NCBI RefSeq assembly: GCF_030384665.1
Contig: NC_083673.1
Span: 2,737,501-2,801,500 of the forward strand
Reading direction: 5' to 3'
Source of the DNA: Lodderomyces elongisporus
Taxonomy: Eukaryota; Ascomycota; Pichiomycetes; Serinales; Debaryomycetaceae
Length of the DNA: 64,000 nt
Shown: one piece after another, positions 9,455-18,859 of the stretch
Numbering within the stretch: position 1 is the first letter of the stretch
How the letters are laid out: the number at the start of each line of letters is the position of its first letter
Made by a program: the position numbers and the translations under genes
The notes under the pieces: generated by a model
Database searches by the model: none
What the model saw: the letters and a program-made list of their open reading frames with translations, nothing else
Told to the model about the DNA's origin: nothing

Positions 9455-10942
9455 ATGAGTAGTACCCCAGTTTCACCAGTAACGGTCGTAGTTGGTTCTG
9501 GATTGGCGGGCTTAACAACGACACTCGAACTTATTACTCACAATCACAAGGTGGTACTTTTGGAAAAAACTGACAGGCTTGGCGGGAATTCTGCAAAGGC
9601 ATCACTGGGAATCAATGGATGCCCCACAATATATCAACACAATGAAGATACGGTTGAAGCTTTTAGAGATGACACTATAAAGTCTGGAAAAGGCTTGAGT
9701 GACTTAAAGTTGGTCGATGTGCTAACTCTGCTGTCTAAGCATGCAATTGAATGGCTTACTCAACAGAACAAAGTCGATTTATCCCTGGTTGCTCAACTCG
9801 GAGGCCATTCATTTGCAAGAACTCATAAGGGTTCAGGCAAGCTTCCACCTGGTTTTGCAATTATCCAGGCTCTTAGTTCTAGAATTACTGAATTGCAAAC
9901 TGCTGAACCAAACATTTTGACAATTTTGAAAAATAGTCAACTAGAGAAAATCATTTACAATCAGCCAAACTTGAAGGTCAAAGGTGTACAGTACAAGGAT
10001 GCAAATGGATCTATGAAAACTTTGGAAACAACGAATATTGTTCTTGCCACGGGTGGGTTTGTTGCCGACTCTGATCAACAAGCTCTCGAAACTTCCTTAT
10101 TAAATAAATACCGACCCGATTTATTAAAATTCCCCACCTCGAATGGCGAACAGACAACAGGCGACGGTCAAAAGATTGCCGAGCGCGATGTTAATGCAGC
10201 CTTGATTCACATGGATCAAATTCAAATACACCCCACAGGATTTATTAATCCAAAAGATGTTAATTGTAAATGGAAATTCTTATGTGGAGAAGTCATGAGG
10301 GGTATAGGTGGGATTCTTTTATCTCCCACTGGTGAAAGATTTGTTAACGAGTTGAGCACAAGAGACATTGTAACTGAATACACTTTAGACAATTGTGAGA
10401 TTAAAAGAGAAAACGAATTAAATTTGCCAGTAGGTTCATTTGCTTCAGTATTGGTTGTGAGTGAAGATGATGCCACCAAAGCCGCTAATCATGTTGGGTT
10501 TTACAAACACCAAGGTCTCTTGCAACAAGGTACAATTACTGATTTGCTTGAATTGTTAAAGAAACTCGACCCGGAAAATGCTAAGCTCACCAAGGATAAA
10601 TTGCAGACGACTTTAGACGAGTACAATAATGCCATTGTCGAGGGCAAGGATGCCACGCTAGGAAGAACAGTTTTTGGACATGTATTCACTAAACAATTCT
10701 TTTTTGGCCTCACAACCCCAGTGTTGCATTTCGCAATGGGAGGTGTAAAGATCGACGAGCATGCGAGAGTCTATGACAAGAAGGACAATATTATAGAGGG
10801 ATTGTATGCAGTCGGTGAAGTAAGTGGTGGTTTGCATGGAGGCAACCGGTTAGGAGGCAGCTCTCTTTTGGAGTCGGTAGTTTTTGGTAAACAGGCAAGT
10901 GCACATATCCTTGCACGAGTGGAGAGCAGAAATCATATATGA
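9455..10942 (+). CDS. OSM1: Fumarate reductase (Osm1/Frd1 family flavoprotein)
   Basis: A 495-residue soluble FAD-dependent fumarate reductase. It has the N-terminal dinucleotide-binding GSGLAGL motif with the partner acidic residue in LLEKTDRLGGNSAKAS, the LATGGF strand, the HPTGF segment and the C-terminal FAD motif GEVSGGLHGGNRLGGSSLLE. The family reduces fumarate to succinate with FADH2/NADH-derived electrons, allowing anaerobic re-oxidation of flavins and supporting oxidative folding. The ATG at 9455 is the first in frame. Upstream, the frame stays open from 9197 and, from a TTG at 9338, encodes a Lys/Arg then hydrophobic segment resembling the N-terminal targeting sequence of S. cerevisiae Osm1. 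A longer, targeted isoform by non-AUG start is therefore possible; the catalytic call is firm. Confidence 0.93.
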   Translation: MSSTPVSPVTVVVGSGLAGLTTTLELITHNHKVVLLEKTDRLGGNSAKASLGINGCPTIYQHNEDTVEAFRDDTIKSGKGLSDLKLVDVLTLLSKHAIEWLTQQNKVDLSLVAQLGGHSFARTHKGSGKLPPGFAIIQALSSRITELQTAEPNILTILKNSQLEKIIYNQPNLKVKGVQYKDANGSMKTLETTNIVLATGGFVADSDQQALETSLLNKYRPDLLKFPTSNGEQTTGDGQKIAERDVNAALIHMDQIQIHPTGFINPKDVNCKWKFLCGEVMRGIGGILLSPTGERFVNELSTRDIVTEYTLDNCEIKRENELNLPVGSFASVLVVSEDDATKAANHVGFYKHQGLLQQGTITDLLELLKKLDPENAKLTKDKLQTTLDEYNNAIVEGKDATLGRTVFGHVFTKQFFFGLTTPVLHFAMGGVKIDEHARVYDKKDNIIEGLYAVGEVSGGLHGGNRLGGSSLLESVVFGKQASAHILARVESRNHI

Positions 10943-11536
10943 AATCAAAAAATAAATATGTAAAATAAGCATCTATATAATTCTGATAAACAAGTCGTTG
11001 TAACATCTAGTCTTTCGAATCTGCAAAGAATTAAGAATAACCAGAGAAAGCATACGGAACGAAAAAAAACAACAACAGATAATGCACACATTTTGGAAAA
11101 GAGTAATACACATATTACACGAGTTATTTGGCCTAATAATGAAATGCCTCTTATATTGAAAACTTCCAAGTCATTAAAACTATAAAATTACACTCTTCGT
11201 TCTAGCTTTTGGAATTTCAAATTCCCATAAACGCACATACTCATGCTCTCTATATGCGCTCACACCACCTCTCCCTTTTGCTTTCTTTTTCATTTCTTTT
11301 CATTTCTTTATCTTTACCTTTCTTCCCATCTGATTTTGAAAAAGAAGAAGAAGCAGAAGAAAAATAAAAAGAAAAAAAAAAGATTATGGATTCTCCCTTT
11401 TAACAAGAAAGATACCCATATCCCATCTATCATCATTTTAACGATACAAGACAAATAACATTTAACTTCTCTTCCATCATCTTTGCTTACCCCTACTTGT
11501 TAAAGTTCATTTTAGTATCAAATCAAACTAAATAAC
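10943..11536. other. Convergent 3' spacer of OSM1 and RPL33
   Basis: No gene is seen in 594 bp; only A- and T-rich tracts, e.g. around 11280-11385, and short chance frames. Both flanking genes end here. Confidence 0.7.
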
Positions 11537-12444
11537 TTAGATGTTTGATGGGTACAACATGACTCTAACAGAAGCACCGAAGGTCTTTGGTGGCAAGTTC
11601 TTCTTGAAGTTAGCTCTGACTAAACCGTTGTTACCGTGAGTTCTGGCGACTTTACCCCAGATAACTCTGATCTTAGAACCTCTGATCTCCTTTTGAGCTC
11701 TGTAGACGTAAGCAATTCTTTTACCAAGGTAGAATTTAGCATCTTGTGGAGATGCAACACCTTCAATTTGGATCAATGAGACCTTTGGGTTGGTGACGTT
11801 CTTGGATCTTTGGTAAGAGATGTGCTTTCCCTTAACGTAAACTATAAAAATAAAAATCTGTTAGTAATCATTTTCCAAAATCAAAAGATGAAAACAAGGA
11901 CATGCTAAAGACCATTTCACAAGGTAATGCTAAAAATAAATGTTTCCAAGGTTCACTGAGACTAAATAAACCAGAGATACCAAAGTTTTAGTTGTTACTT
12001 CTCAATATTGTTTCAAAAAATATGTTGAAAGTTTCTTTTTGTGGCCATCTTGCGGTTGGAATGAACTGCCACTCACTTCTTTTTTAAATATCCTCGACAA
12101 TCAGCGGATATTCATTACTTAGATGATCCTAGACAACTGATATGTTTTCAACTCACTGTTGTCATTGACTTCATCATGTAAATCATTCTGCCATTTGTTT
12201 TCTCGCAATAAATTATACTGCAAAGTGCGTTGTTTCTGGTATTCATAGTTCATTCATCTCCTTCTCCAACTTGTTCATTTGAGCACTTTTCAATTTGCTT
12301 TGGTACAATTCGTCTCAAAATTTTGTTTTTATTTGTTCAAGTCTCAAACACCCAAACCATTCTTTTCCCTTGATAAAATAGTCTTTCTTTCCTTGCATTA
12401 TGAAATGCTCTTATTTCAAACATACGTCTGTGTGATTCAGCCAT
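11537..12444 (-). CDS. RPL33: 60S ribosomal protein eL33 (Rpl33/L35A), spliced
   Basis: Joined from exon 1 at 12426-12444 (19 nt) and exon 2 at 11537-11841, on the minus strand, giving 107 residues, the same length as S. cerevisiae Rpl33. Exon 1 encodes MAESHR plus one base; exon 2 continues with [14 protein letters not shown], then the core [27 protein letters not shown] and the C-terminus [14 protein letters not shown]. Splice signals are canonical: GTATGT donor, TACTAAC branch point and TATAG acceptor. The intron position matches the yeast RPL33 genes as I remember them. It is a structural protein of the large subunit near the exit-side rRNA. Divergent from YTH1, with an extended upstream region carrying a CACGTG dyad. 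Without the intron the open frame would lack a start ATG. Confidence 0.97.
11842..12425 (-). other. Intron of RPL33
   Basis: The 584-nt intron has donor GTATGT (complement of 12420-12425), branch point TACTAAC (complement of 11860-11866) and acceptor TAG ending at 11842. The branch-to-acceptor distance is about 20 nt. Long introns near the 5' end are typical of yeast ribosomal protein genes. No convincing intronic RNA gene was found; a weak C/D-box-like pair was rejected. Confidence 0.95.
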
Positions 12445-12719
12445 TGTGTCTTGTGTGTATAATTACTTTGGTGGATGGTTCTATCAATCAATCAAACTAT
12501 CAAGGTGAAAATTCAATGGTATACTCTCTCTTGATACAAAGTTCAAGATTTTTTCCTTTCACAGTGAGAAGCTCGATTGCGTGGTGTATTACCTAAGCAA
12601 CTGCTTTTTATTAAGTAATCGTGTGATAAGCTCAGAAAACGAATAATGTGTACTCAGTGCGATTTAACATCAAGGTAGTGCAAGTGAGCCATAAACTCTT
12701 ACTGAGTGCGAAAGAAGTA

Positions 12720-12774
12720 TTTTAGACCTAACCAAAAACACGTGATAAAACCTACTATATAGTATGGTCTAAAA
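12720..12774. promoter_or_regulatory. CACGTG inside a 9-bp inverted repeat, RPL33 upstream region
   Basis: Arms TTTTAGACC (12720-12728) and GGTCTAAAA (12766-12774) are perfect complements; ACACGTGA lies between them (CACGTG at 12739-12744), about 295 bp upstream of the RPL33 ATG. CACGTG is the Cbf1 core, and in Candida albicans Cbf1 and Tbf1 act at ribosomal protein promoters (established). The arms contain CTAA/TTAG cores reminiscent of Tbf1 half-sites, but assigning them to Tbf1 is inference. Confidence 0.5.
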
Positions 12775-12786
12775 CACTAGTAAGAG

Positions 12787-12820
12787 TGAATGAATGAATG
12801 AATGAATGAATGAATGAATG
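12787..12820. repeat. (TGAA)n microsatellite
   Basis: About eight tandem copies of TGAA in the RPL33-YTH1 spacer. Confidence 0.9.
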
Positions 12821-13559
12821 TAGGTACCATCGAGCGTGACAAGAACGAAAGCCTCGTCAAAGAAAAAAGACATCACTTGCTTAAGAGGCATTTGCAGATC
12901 GCGGTGGTAACTAACAGCTCAATACACGTGGAACTTACAACGAGAGTTTATTCCTTTCCTATTTGTCAAATACATTCTAATAACTTAGATTGTTAGCTAA
13001 ACTTTACATACAGCTACATTTCCTTTCCTTTTTTTTTGTTTTCCGCTTATATTAATGGTTTCTCGAGGTATATATATCTATTCGTATGAAACGATTCTTT
13101 TATGAAATATTACTATTCATCATAGATCGTAGTAACTTTCTTCTTGTTTTCTGTTTCAGAAGCACAGTCATAGTTGTATTCAGTCTAAGTATATTTTGTA
13201 AAACAAACTCTTTGTGTATTAGCAGCAGTTGTCAGTGCTCTGACCTGAGTCATGGTAAAACTTGTGCAGGTGAGCCGCTCATTCTGGGGCGTGTGACCTT
13301 TCCATGATTACATAAGCAACGTGTTTATCGCTGATTATGAATACTAGCATCATCAACAATTGACTTTCCACATAAATGATACAAAGTATCAAGTACCTTA
13401 ATAGGATTACTAATTTGGTTACTTTATATACATTTACACACTTTCATTCACACACATACATATATATATATATAAACACAGGCTAGTGGGAAATAGGAAC
13501 TAAAAAGAAAGCAAATCTAAAATCAATACTTTTCCTTCTTCCTCTTGAGCTCAAGCAGA

Positions 13560-14195
13560 ATGCTACATTCAAATTCAATAATTCATCCAAACAATACCAA
13601 CCATAGGTTCAAGTTTGAACCATTTTTACGAAATGAATACAACTTTGGGCTAGATCCAGATAGACCTGTTTGCCCCTTTTTCAACCATCAATTTCCTACC
13701 ACTTCATGTCCGAATGGTACCAACTGTCCGAACAAACATCCTTCGCAAACATTTAAAAATAAACTAGTGTGCAAACATTGGTTACGTGGCTTGTGCAAAA
13801 AAGGAGACAATTGCGAATTCTTACATGAATACAATCTACGAAAGATGCCTGAATGTGTGTTTTATTCCAAGAATGGGTACTGTACTCAAACCCCCGAGTG
13901 TTTATACTTGCACATTGATCCACAATCAAAGATACCCGAATGCATGAATTATAATGCTGGGTTTTGTCTAGAAGGTCCCAACTGTAAAAACCGACACGTA
14001 AGACGCATAGTTTGTCCAAATTTCCTTGCTGGATTTTGTCCCGAAGGACCAGAATGTGAATTTACACATCCGAAATTTAATCATCAAAACTTATATTTGA
14101 GGATCAAGCCGGATCCAACCGAGATTAACGAAAAGACTGTGCTGGTTGCAGGTAAGTCACCAGCAGAAGAAGAAAGTCTACAAGAAGAAAAATAA
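13560..14195 (+). CDS. YTH1: Yth1, CPSF30-type zinc-finger subunit of the cleavage/polyadenylation factor
   Basis: The 211-residue protein has five tandem CCCH zinc fingers from about residue 45 to 170: CPFFNHQ...CPNGTNCPNKH, CKHWLRGLCKKGDNCEFLH, CVFYSKNGYCTQTPECLYLH, CMNYNAGFCLEGPNCKNRH and CPNFLAGFCPEGPECEFTH. This is the architecture and size of yeast Yth1 (208) and the core of metazoan CPSF30. It binds the AAUAAA-type signal region of pre-mRNA within the CPF complex and contacts Fip1. The open frame reaches back to a TTG at 13545, but the first ATG is at 13560. The C-terminal 40 residues are acidic and poorly conserved. It converges on COG4, 248 bp away. Confidence 0.96.
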   Translation: MLHSNSIIHPNNTNHRFKFEPFLRNEYNFGLDPDRPVCPFFNHQFPTTSCPNGTNCPNKHPSQTFKNKLVCKHWLRGLCKKGDNCEFLHEYNLRKMPECVFYSKNGYCTQTPECLYLHIDPQSKIPECMNYNAGFCLEGPNCKNRHVRRIVCPNFLAGFCPEGPECEFTHPKFNHQNLYLRIKPDPTEINEKTVLVAGKSPAEEESLQEEK

Positions 14196-14443
14196 TAAAA
14201 TGATTATTGCTAAGTGATATAGAGAAGAATGATAGTGTGTTCAATTATTTTGCTTCATATCCGTAATAAACTATATAAAGTAATATTTTACAATTCTATT
14301 AAATATTAATGAATTTTATGATCCACTTTTAGAATACGAAACAATTTTATGTAACAAACCAACAAAAAAAGAAGAACAAAAACAAGAACAATACAAATGA
14401 ATAAAGAAAAAATGTAAACTTTCGCATCTTCTGTCTTCTTTCT

Positions 14444-17089
14444 CTAAACTCTATATTGGCGAATTTGGTTTCTTTCATGCGGTGTAAGAACCCAATTGAT
14501 TCCGCCAATATCCTCTGCCTCGTTTTCCTCTCCTTCCATTGGCGTGCCCTCATTACCAACTTTCAAAGCAGGTTGGTTACTTTCTTCATACTCTTCGTCA
14601 TCCATTCCCACAAGCAATACAAATTGTGTCAATCTTATAAATTTTTCACGCAAATGATAATTGTCCTGACACACTTCATTTATGACAAAACTCAAGTCTT
14701 TTTCGAGCTTTATTGCACCCATATCGTTGATTTGGAACTTTCTCAACGCAGAGTGTAGTTTTCTTTCAATCAAGTTTGCCAAATTAACAATTATCAATCT
14801 GAGCAATTTGTTCCAGATTGAGACATGCAAGGTTTGCAAGTATGGCTTTGTGAGTGAAGCCCAATTCGATTTGAACTTGATAAGCACCGACAGGTCGTTG
14901 ATTTGATTGGAAGAATAAAGAATGTAGTTTGCATTTGAGGTATCAGTGACCAACTCACCGATAAGAATGAAAAGCTTTTGTTTGATCGATTGGTTGTACA
15001 AATTAATCACACTTTCATTGAGAACCTTTCCCGTAATCGTGTTGAACGGCTCCAAAAATTCCTGTCGCAAAATGCGCTCGGCATTTTCAGAATCCCTGTT
15101 GAACGGAAGGTTAGACCTAACAAATCCAACTTGTTTTGAGTCGCCAATGATTTTTTGAATGATCTTGCTGAAATATTCCTGAGCCACACCAATAGAATTT
15201 AAGTATATAATAAAATTTATTAATCTCGGACTATTGCCTGATGCCGATGCATTTGCTTGCAAGCTACCGACTATGGCTCCGGATCCACTAACAACACTAC
15301 CGAGTGCACTTGAAGCCCCTTTGAAGAAACTGGAATTTGGTTCAGGAGTACCGCTTCTAGAGGTAGCACGGGGACTGGTAGTTGTACCTCCCTGGCCAAC
15401 ACCACCCAATTCGGTAACACGTTTTATATGGTCATCAGTAATTAATGTCAACAGCTGATTATACTTTGGCAGGTTATCATTGAGATTTTTGATAAAAAAA
15501 CCATTAATGACATCCTGCTGAAGAACTTTAAAAGACCCAGTGGCAAAATCTTTAACCGACAGTAAATTTCCCGACAGTAGCACGTTACGAAGTGTATTGT
15601 TCAAGATCAATGTGAGATCTTCTACTACCGAAGAGCAAGGAACTTGGTCAGGTGACTTTGATAACTGGTGCTGATTGGCATGTAAATAAGGTTCCAAGCT
15701 AGGCATTTCCTCAATTACAATACACTTCTCCAAAGAACGGCGGAAATAAAAATCGTACAACTTTTTAAAGGACGGAAGCAATTTTTCTTTGACTTTTTTG
15801 GTAAAATGTGAATTGAGTATGAGTTCTGGAACTTGCAATTCAGATTGCGGAGTTTGACGTGTATCGAAATACTTGATAGTGACAAATTTACAGTAAAGTG
15901 ACCAACTTTGAATAATGGATGACAATTCCAGAATGAGATCACCAATGGATTTGATTGGTAAGATCTCATCGGTAATTGTTTCGTCGTAAGGTCTTTGTTT
16001 TTCCAAACCAGCTTCATGCTCCAACATAGTGTCTGACATTCTTTTTGACAAAACCGGGAACGTGTATAGATCCACATCTTGAAACACTTTGTCCAACCTT
16101 CGCGCGTCGTAAAACGTATCAGCAATTATTCCGATCTGCAAGTCAATTTCCTTTTGGATCTTTCTAATAACAAATGGAAGCGCATCGGGGTAAGTCAAAC
16201 TGTAATGTCGCTTTATTAATGGCCCATGCTGGGACAACATCATTGAAACATTTTCAAACAATTGCATTGTCACGGTTGAGAATATTCCAGGCTTCAACTC
16301 ACTAGCATGGATGTTGTTAACTGTTGAAGTCAAATTTTTTGACGATTCATTAATAATCTCACAAATGAAATTGGCATAGCAAGTGAGTCCAATTTCTTCT
16401 TGGCTAATGAGAGGAAATAATTGAAAGAACTTGGTTAGTCGCTCGACATCTCTAGCCTTAGCTGCTTCTGTAAACTGTGACTTAAAAACTTCAGCAAGCT
16501 GATCCGTCCATTTTGCGATAGAGTTTTGTGGCAATTCGGGAATGTCTGTTGAAGGAATCATGACCGAAGCATACTGCCCCAGAATTAATTCCTTGGGGAT
16601 CTTTGTATTGATTATATAAATGCATTGTGCCGCGGATTCCCAATTACCATGCTCTATAGCATAGTATATCTGGCTAATATTGCTTTTTAGTAATTGAACA
16701 TCCTTAACGTATTTCAAAGTCTTGTTAACGTTTCCAATCTCTTCATCTAGAGACTTGATCTTATATGTCAAATTGAAGCCCAAATCATTTGCAGTGGAAA
16801 AAACATTGGAAAGGTTTGCTGACGCATCAATTGTGGACGCGAGCTTACTAGTCCTAAGTGCCTCAATGGTCGTTATATCCTGTTGAAGCCTTTTCTTGTT
16901 TATTGTCGTATAGCTGAACAAGTTATTATCGAGGGTAGAAATTGCCTCGTCAATCAGTTTAACCAAACCCACGAGATCACTGGGAGTCGCTGCGGATTTG
17001 AAATCGGCCCTGGTATATTCAATCGAGCGTTTCAATTCCTCGCTGTTTAATTGGAAACTCAGCTCCTTGCTTAATTTATTACCAATCAT
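14444..17089 (-). CDS. COG4: Cog4, conserved oligomeric Golgi complex subunit 4
   Basis: An 881-residue, mostly helical protein matching Cog4 in length (yeast 861) and in its N-terminal helical region followed by the long C-terminal rod. Its end, INWVLTPHERNQIRQYRV, resembles the Cog4 C-terminus. Cog4 is part of lobe A of the COG tethering complex, which captures retrograde intra-Golgi vesicles and cooperates with SNAREs and Sly1 to keep glycosylation enzymes in place. A Ser/Gly/Thr-rich loop near residues 555-615 looks disordered. The ATG at 17087-17089 is the first in frame. It ends tail-to-tail with YTH1 and is followed upstream by the NOP12 3' end. Confidence 0.9.
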   Translation of the reverse strand: MIGNKLSKELSFQLNSEELKRSIEYTRADFKSAATPSDLVGLVKLIDEAISTLDNNLFSYTTINKKRLQQDITTIEALRTSKLASTIDASANLSNVFSTANDLGFNLTYKIKSLDEEIGNVNKTLKYVKDVQLLKSNISQIYYAIEHGNWESAAQCIYIINTKIPKELILGQYASVMIPSTDIPELPQNSIAKWTDQLAEVFKSQFTEAAKARDVERLTKFFQLFPLISQEEIGLTCYANFICEIINESSKNLTSTVNNIHASELKPGIFSTVTMQLFENVSMMLSQHGPLIKRHYSLTYPDALPFVIRKIQKEIDLQIGIIADTFYDARRLDKVFQDVDLYTFPVLSKRMSDTMLEHEAGLEKQRPYDETITDEILPIKSIGDLILELSSIIQSWSLYCKFVTIKYFDTRQTPQSELQVPELILNSHFTKKVKEKLLPSFKKLYDFYFRRSLEKCIVIEEMPSLEPYLHANQHQLSKSPDQVPCSSVVEDLTLILNNTLRNVLLSGNLLSVKDFATGSFKVLQQDVINGFFIKNLNDNLPKYNQLLTLITDDHIKRVTELGGVGQGGTTTSPRATSRSGTPEPNSSFFKGASSALGSVVSGSGAIVGSLQANASASGNSPRLINFIIYLNSIGVAQEYFSKIIQKIIGDSKQVGFVRSNLPFNRDSENAERILRQEFLEPFNTITGKVLNESVINLYNQSIKQKLFILIGELVTDTSNANYILYSSNQINDLSVLIKFKSNWASLTKPYLQTLHVSIWNKLLRLIIVNLANLIERKLHSALRKFQINDMGAIKLEKDLSFVINEVCQDNYHLREKFIRLTQFVLLVGMDDEEYEESNQPALKVGNEGTPMEGEENEAEDIGGINWVLTPHERNQIRQYRV

Positions 17090-17500
17090 GTCATATGAAG
17101 CGGGATAGTTGAAGATTCGAAACTAAATTTTGAGTATTAATTGTATTTTTTATGTTGCTTCTGCTGCTGTTGTATGGTGTACTACCTTCTTTAAAGTTGT
17201 AATTGTTTATCGTTGTGTGTGACGTATTAGGTCTGAAAAATTAATATTAACATTTGGTAGCCTTGCACCAGTACGAAACAAAGTGGAAAGAAACAAATCA
17301 AGAGACGCTTGTTGAAATCCTTTTCCCAATATTCTAATAAAACGTTTAGATGAATAGAGACACTACAATGATATTCTATATTTGTTTTGAATTAGCTCAT
17401 TCTTATCCGGTACTTTTAAATGAACTTAAAAAGAAAAAAAAAAGAACAAATCTAAGGTATTAAGCTAATGAAATTCTTTTTTTTTTTTTTAATTTTAATT
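17090..17500. other. Intergenic: COG4 promoter and NOP12 3' region
   Basis: No gene is seen in 411 bp; a T15-like tract at about 17475-17490 lies immediately after the NOP12 stop. Confidence 0.7.
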
Positions 17501-18859
17501 TTACTTTGATGGCTTTGTCCTCTCCTTTGTCATCGAGTTCCGCTCATTTTTAAACTTTGTCGATCTTTCTCTAATACGTGGCTTTTTGACTTTACCATTT
17601 TTCACTTTTTGTCCCTTTTTCAGTCTCTCTCCTTCAAGAGGCATATCTGTTGGAGCTCTTCTCATCAGTGCTCTTTGTTGTTTCTTTTGAAGCGCACCGC
17701 CTTTTTTACTGATGTTACTGCTACCGTTTTTACCACCAGCAAATGATACCGGTTTCCTTTCATACTTGGCTCTCAGTATACGCAACTTGCGCGCTTTTTT
17801 ATCACCAGAAGTAGTGTTCATTGGCTTGTCATTCAAAAGCAATGCCTTGTTCACCGATAAAGAGTCCTTAAACTGAACCAAGGCAAAACCTTTACCCATA
17901 TTGGTTACGGAATCTCGCACAATACGCACTGATTCAACATCACCATCAAGTTTTTCATTAAAGAATTTCCACAAGTTTTCCTCTTTCTCTTCAAAATCAA
18001 GGTTACCAACGAAAATGGTACGTTTGTTATCCTTGGGCGCTGGCTCGCCAACGTGATCAACACGAAGGTGGTGATCTTCAAACACTGTTGCGTTTAATGC
18101 TTTAGCTGCTTTTAATGAGTCCTTGGGTTCAACAAAAACAACATAAGCATTAACCGAGTCTCGTGATTCGTGCAAGTTCTTTTTGACGTAAGAAACTTTT
18201 TTTGGTAGTTGGTCGGAAAATGCAATTGATCTAAACCTAATGGAATCTATTTTCCCATGCTCTTTGAAAAGTCTTTTGAAGCTTTTGGCTACAGATTTTG
18301 ACGTTATTACTTGGTTAGGAACATTTCCCACAAACACTGTTCTGTCATTTCTGCCATCATCTTCTTTCAGCTTTTTAGCAGCAGTTGAAACGTTTTGGCC
18401 ATCAAGCGATTTGCTTTTGGAGTCAAGTTGGTCTGATTCAACTTCGTCAACAGTTTTTGCACTCGTGTTGTCATCCTTGTCCTCTTTCAAAATTGCTTGG
18501 AAGTATTGAGCCTCAAGGTCTTCATTTTCGTCCTTATTTTTTCTGCTTTTTTTGCTCTTCAAGGTCACATCACCCTGCAAAATTTGCTTCGTCATCTTGC
18601 TGTCCTTGTTTTCATTTTCATTTTCATTTTCATTTTCGTCATTCTGTGCCACGTTATCATCACTCAATCTTTCATTTTCATTTATGTCAAGATCTTCAGC
18701 TGCTCTCTTTCTACTACTTCTTTCAGAAGGGATCTCGATTATCGTTCTCGGCTTAATAGTAATTTGTTCTCTAGTGACTGGTCCATCAGCTGCGTTTGCA
18801 AACAATTTGTCCATGGACAGATCATGCAGTTTACTTTTTCCAAACAATGAAGCAAACAT
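17501..18859 (-). CDS. NOP12: Nop12, nucleolar RNA-binding protein of 25S rRNA maturation
   Basis: The 452-residue protein starts MFASLFGKSK and has MDKLFANAADGPV near the N-terminus, as in yeast Nop12. Two RRM domains follow: RRM1 from about residue 172 (TVFVGNVPN as RNP2) and RRM2 from about 276 (RTIFVGNLDF as RNP2, GKGFALVQF as RNP1). The C-terminus is highly basic. Nop12 (RBM34 in metazoa) binds pre-60S particles and is needed for 25S rRNA folding and 5.8S processing, especially at low temperature. Between the N-terminus and RRM1 lies an acidic Glu/Asn repeat (about 75-90). The ATG at 18857-18859 is used. Divergent from DEP1 across 1.5 kb. Confidence 0.95.
   Translation of the reverse strand: MFASLFGKSKLHDLSMDKLFANAADGPVTREQITIKPRTIIEIPSERSSRKRAAEDLDINENERLSDDNVAQNDENENENENENKDSKMTKQILQGDVTLKSKKSRKNKDENEDLEAQYFQAILKEDKDDNTSAKTVDEVESDQLDSKSKSLDGQNVSTAAKKLKEDDGRNDRTVFVGNVPNQVITSKSVAKSFKRLFKEHGKIDSIRFRSIAFSDQLPKKVSYVKKNLHESRDSVNAYVVFVEPKDSLKAAKALNATVFEDHHLRVDHVGEPAPKDNKRTIFVGNLDFEEKEENLWKFFNEKLDGDVESVRIVRDSVTNMGKGFALVQFKDSLSVNKALLLNDKPMNTTSGDKKARKLRILRAKYERKPVSFAGGKNGSSNISKKGGALQKKQQRALMRRAPTDMPLEGERLKKGQKVKNGKVKKPRIRERSTKFKNERNSMTKERTKPSK

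Larger units (their letters stand above)
12445..13559. other. Divergent promoter region of RPL33 and YTH1
   Basis: No gene is seen in 1115 bp. It holds a TTTTAGACC/GGTCTAAAA inverted repeat around a CACGTG (12720-12774), a (TGAA)n repeat at 12787-12820, a second CACGTG at 12925-12930, and paired near-identical decamers ACTCAGTGCG/ACTGAGTGCG at about 12653 and 12702. A short ATG frame at 12814-12996 begins inside the TGAA repeat and is probably chance. Confidence 0.7.

Noticed and set aside
12098..12180. C/D-box snoRNA in the RPL33 intron (ATGATGA and CTGA on the minus strand)
   Set aside because: Boxes are about 70 nt apart as expected, but the flanks do not form a terminal stem, and no guide to rRNA could be recognised. 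A covariance and complementarity search would decide it.
12279..12596. 105-codon plus-strand ORF across RPL33 exon 1
   Set aside because: It runs antisense over the RPL33 intron and promoter and has no coding features.
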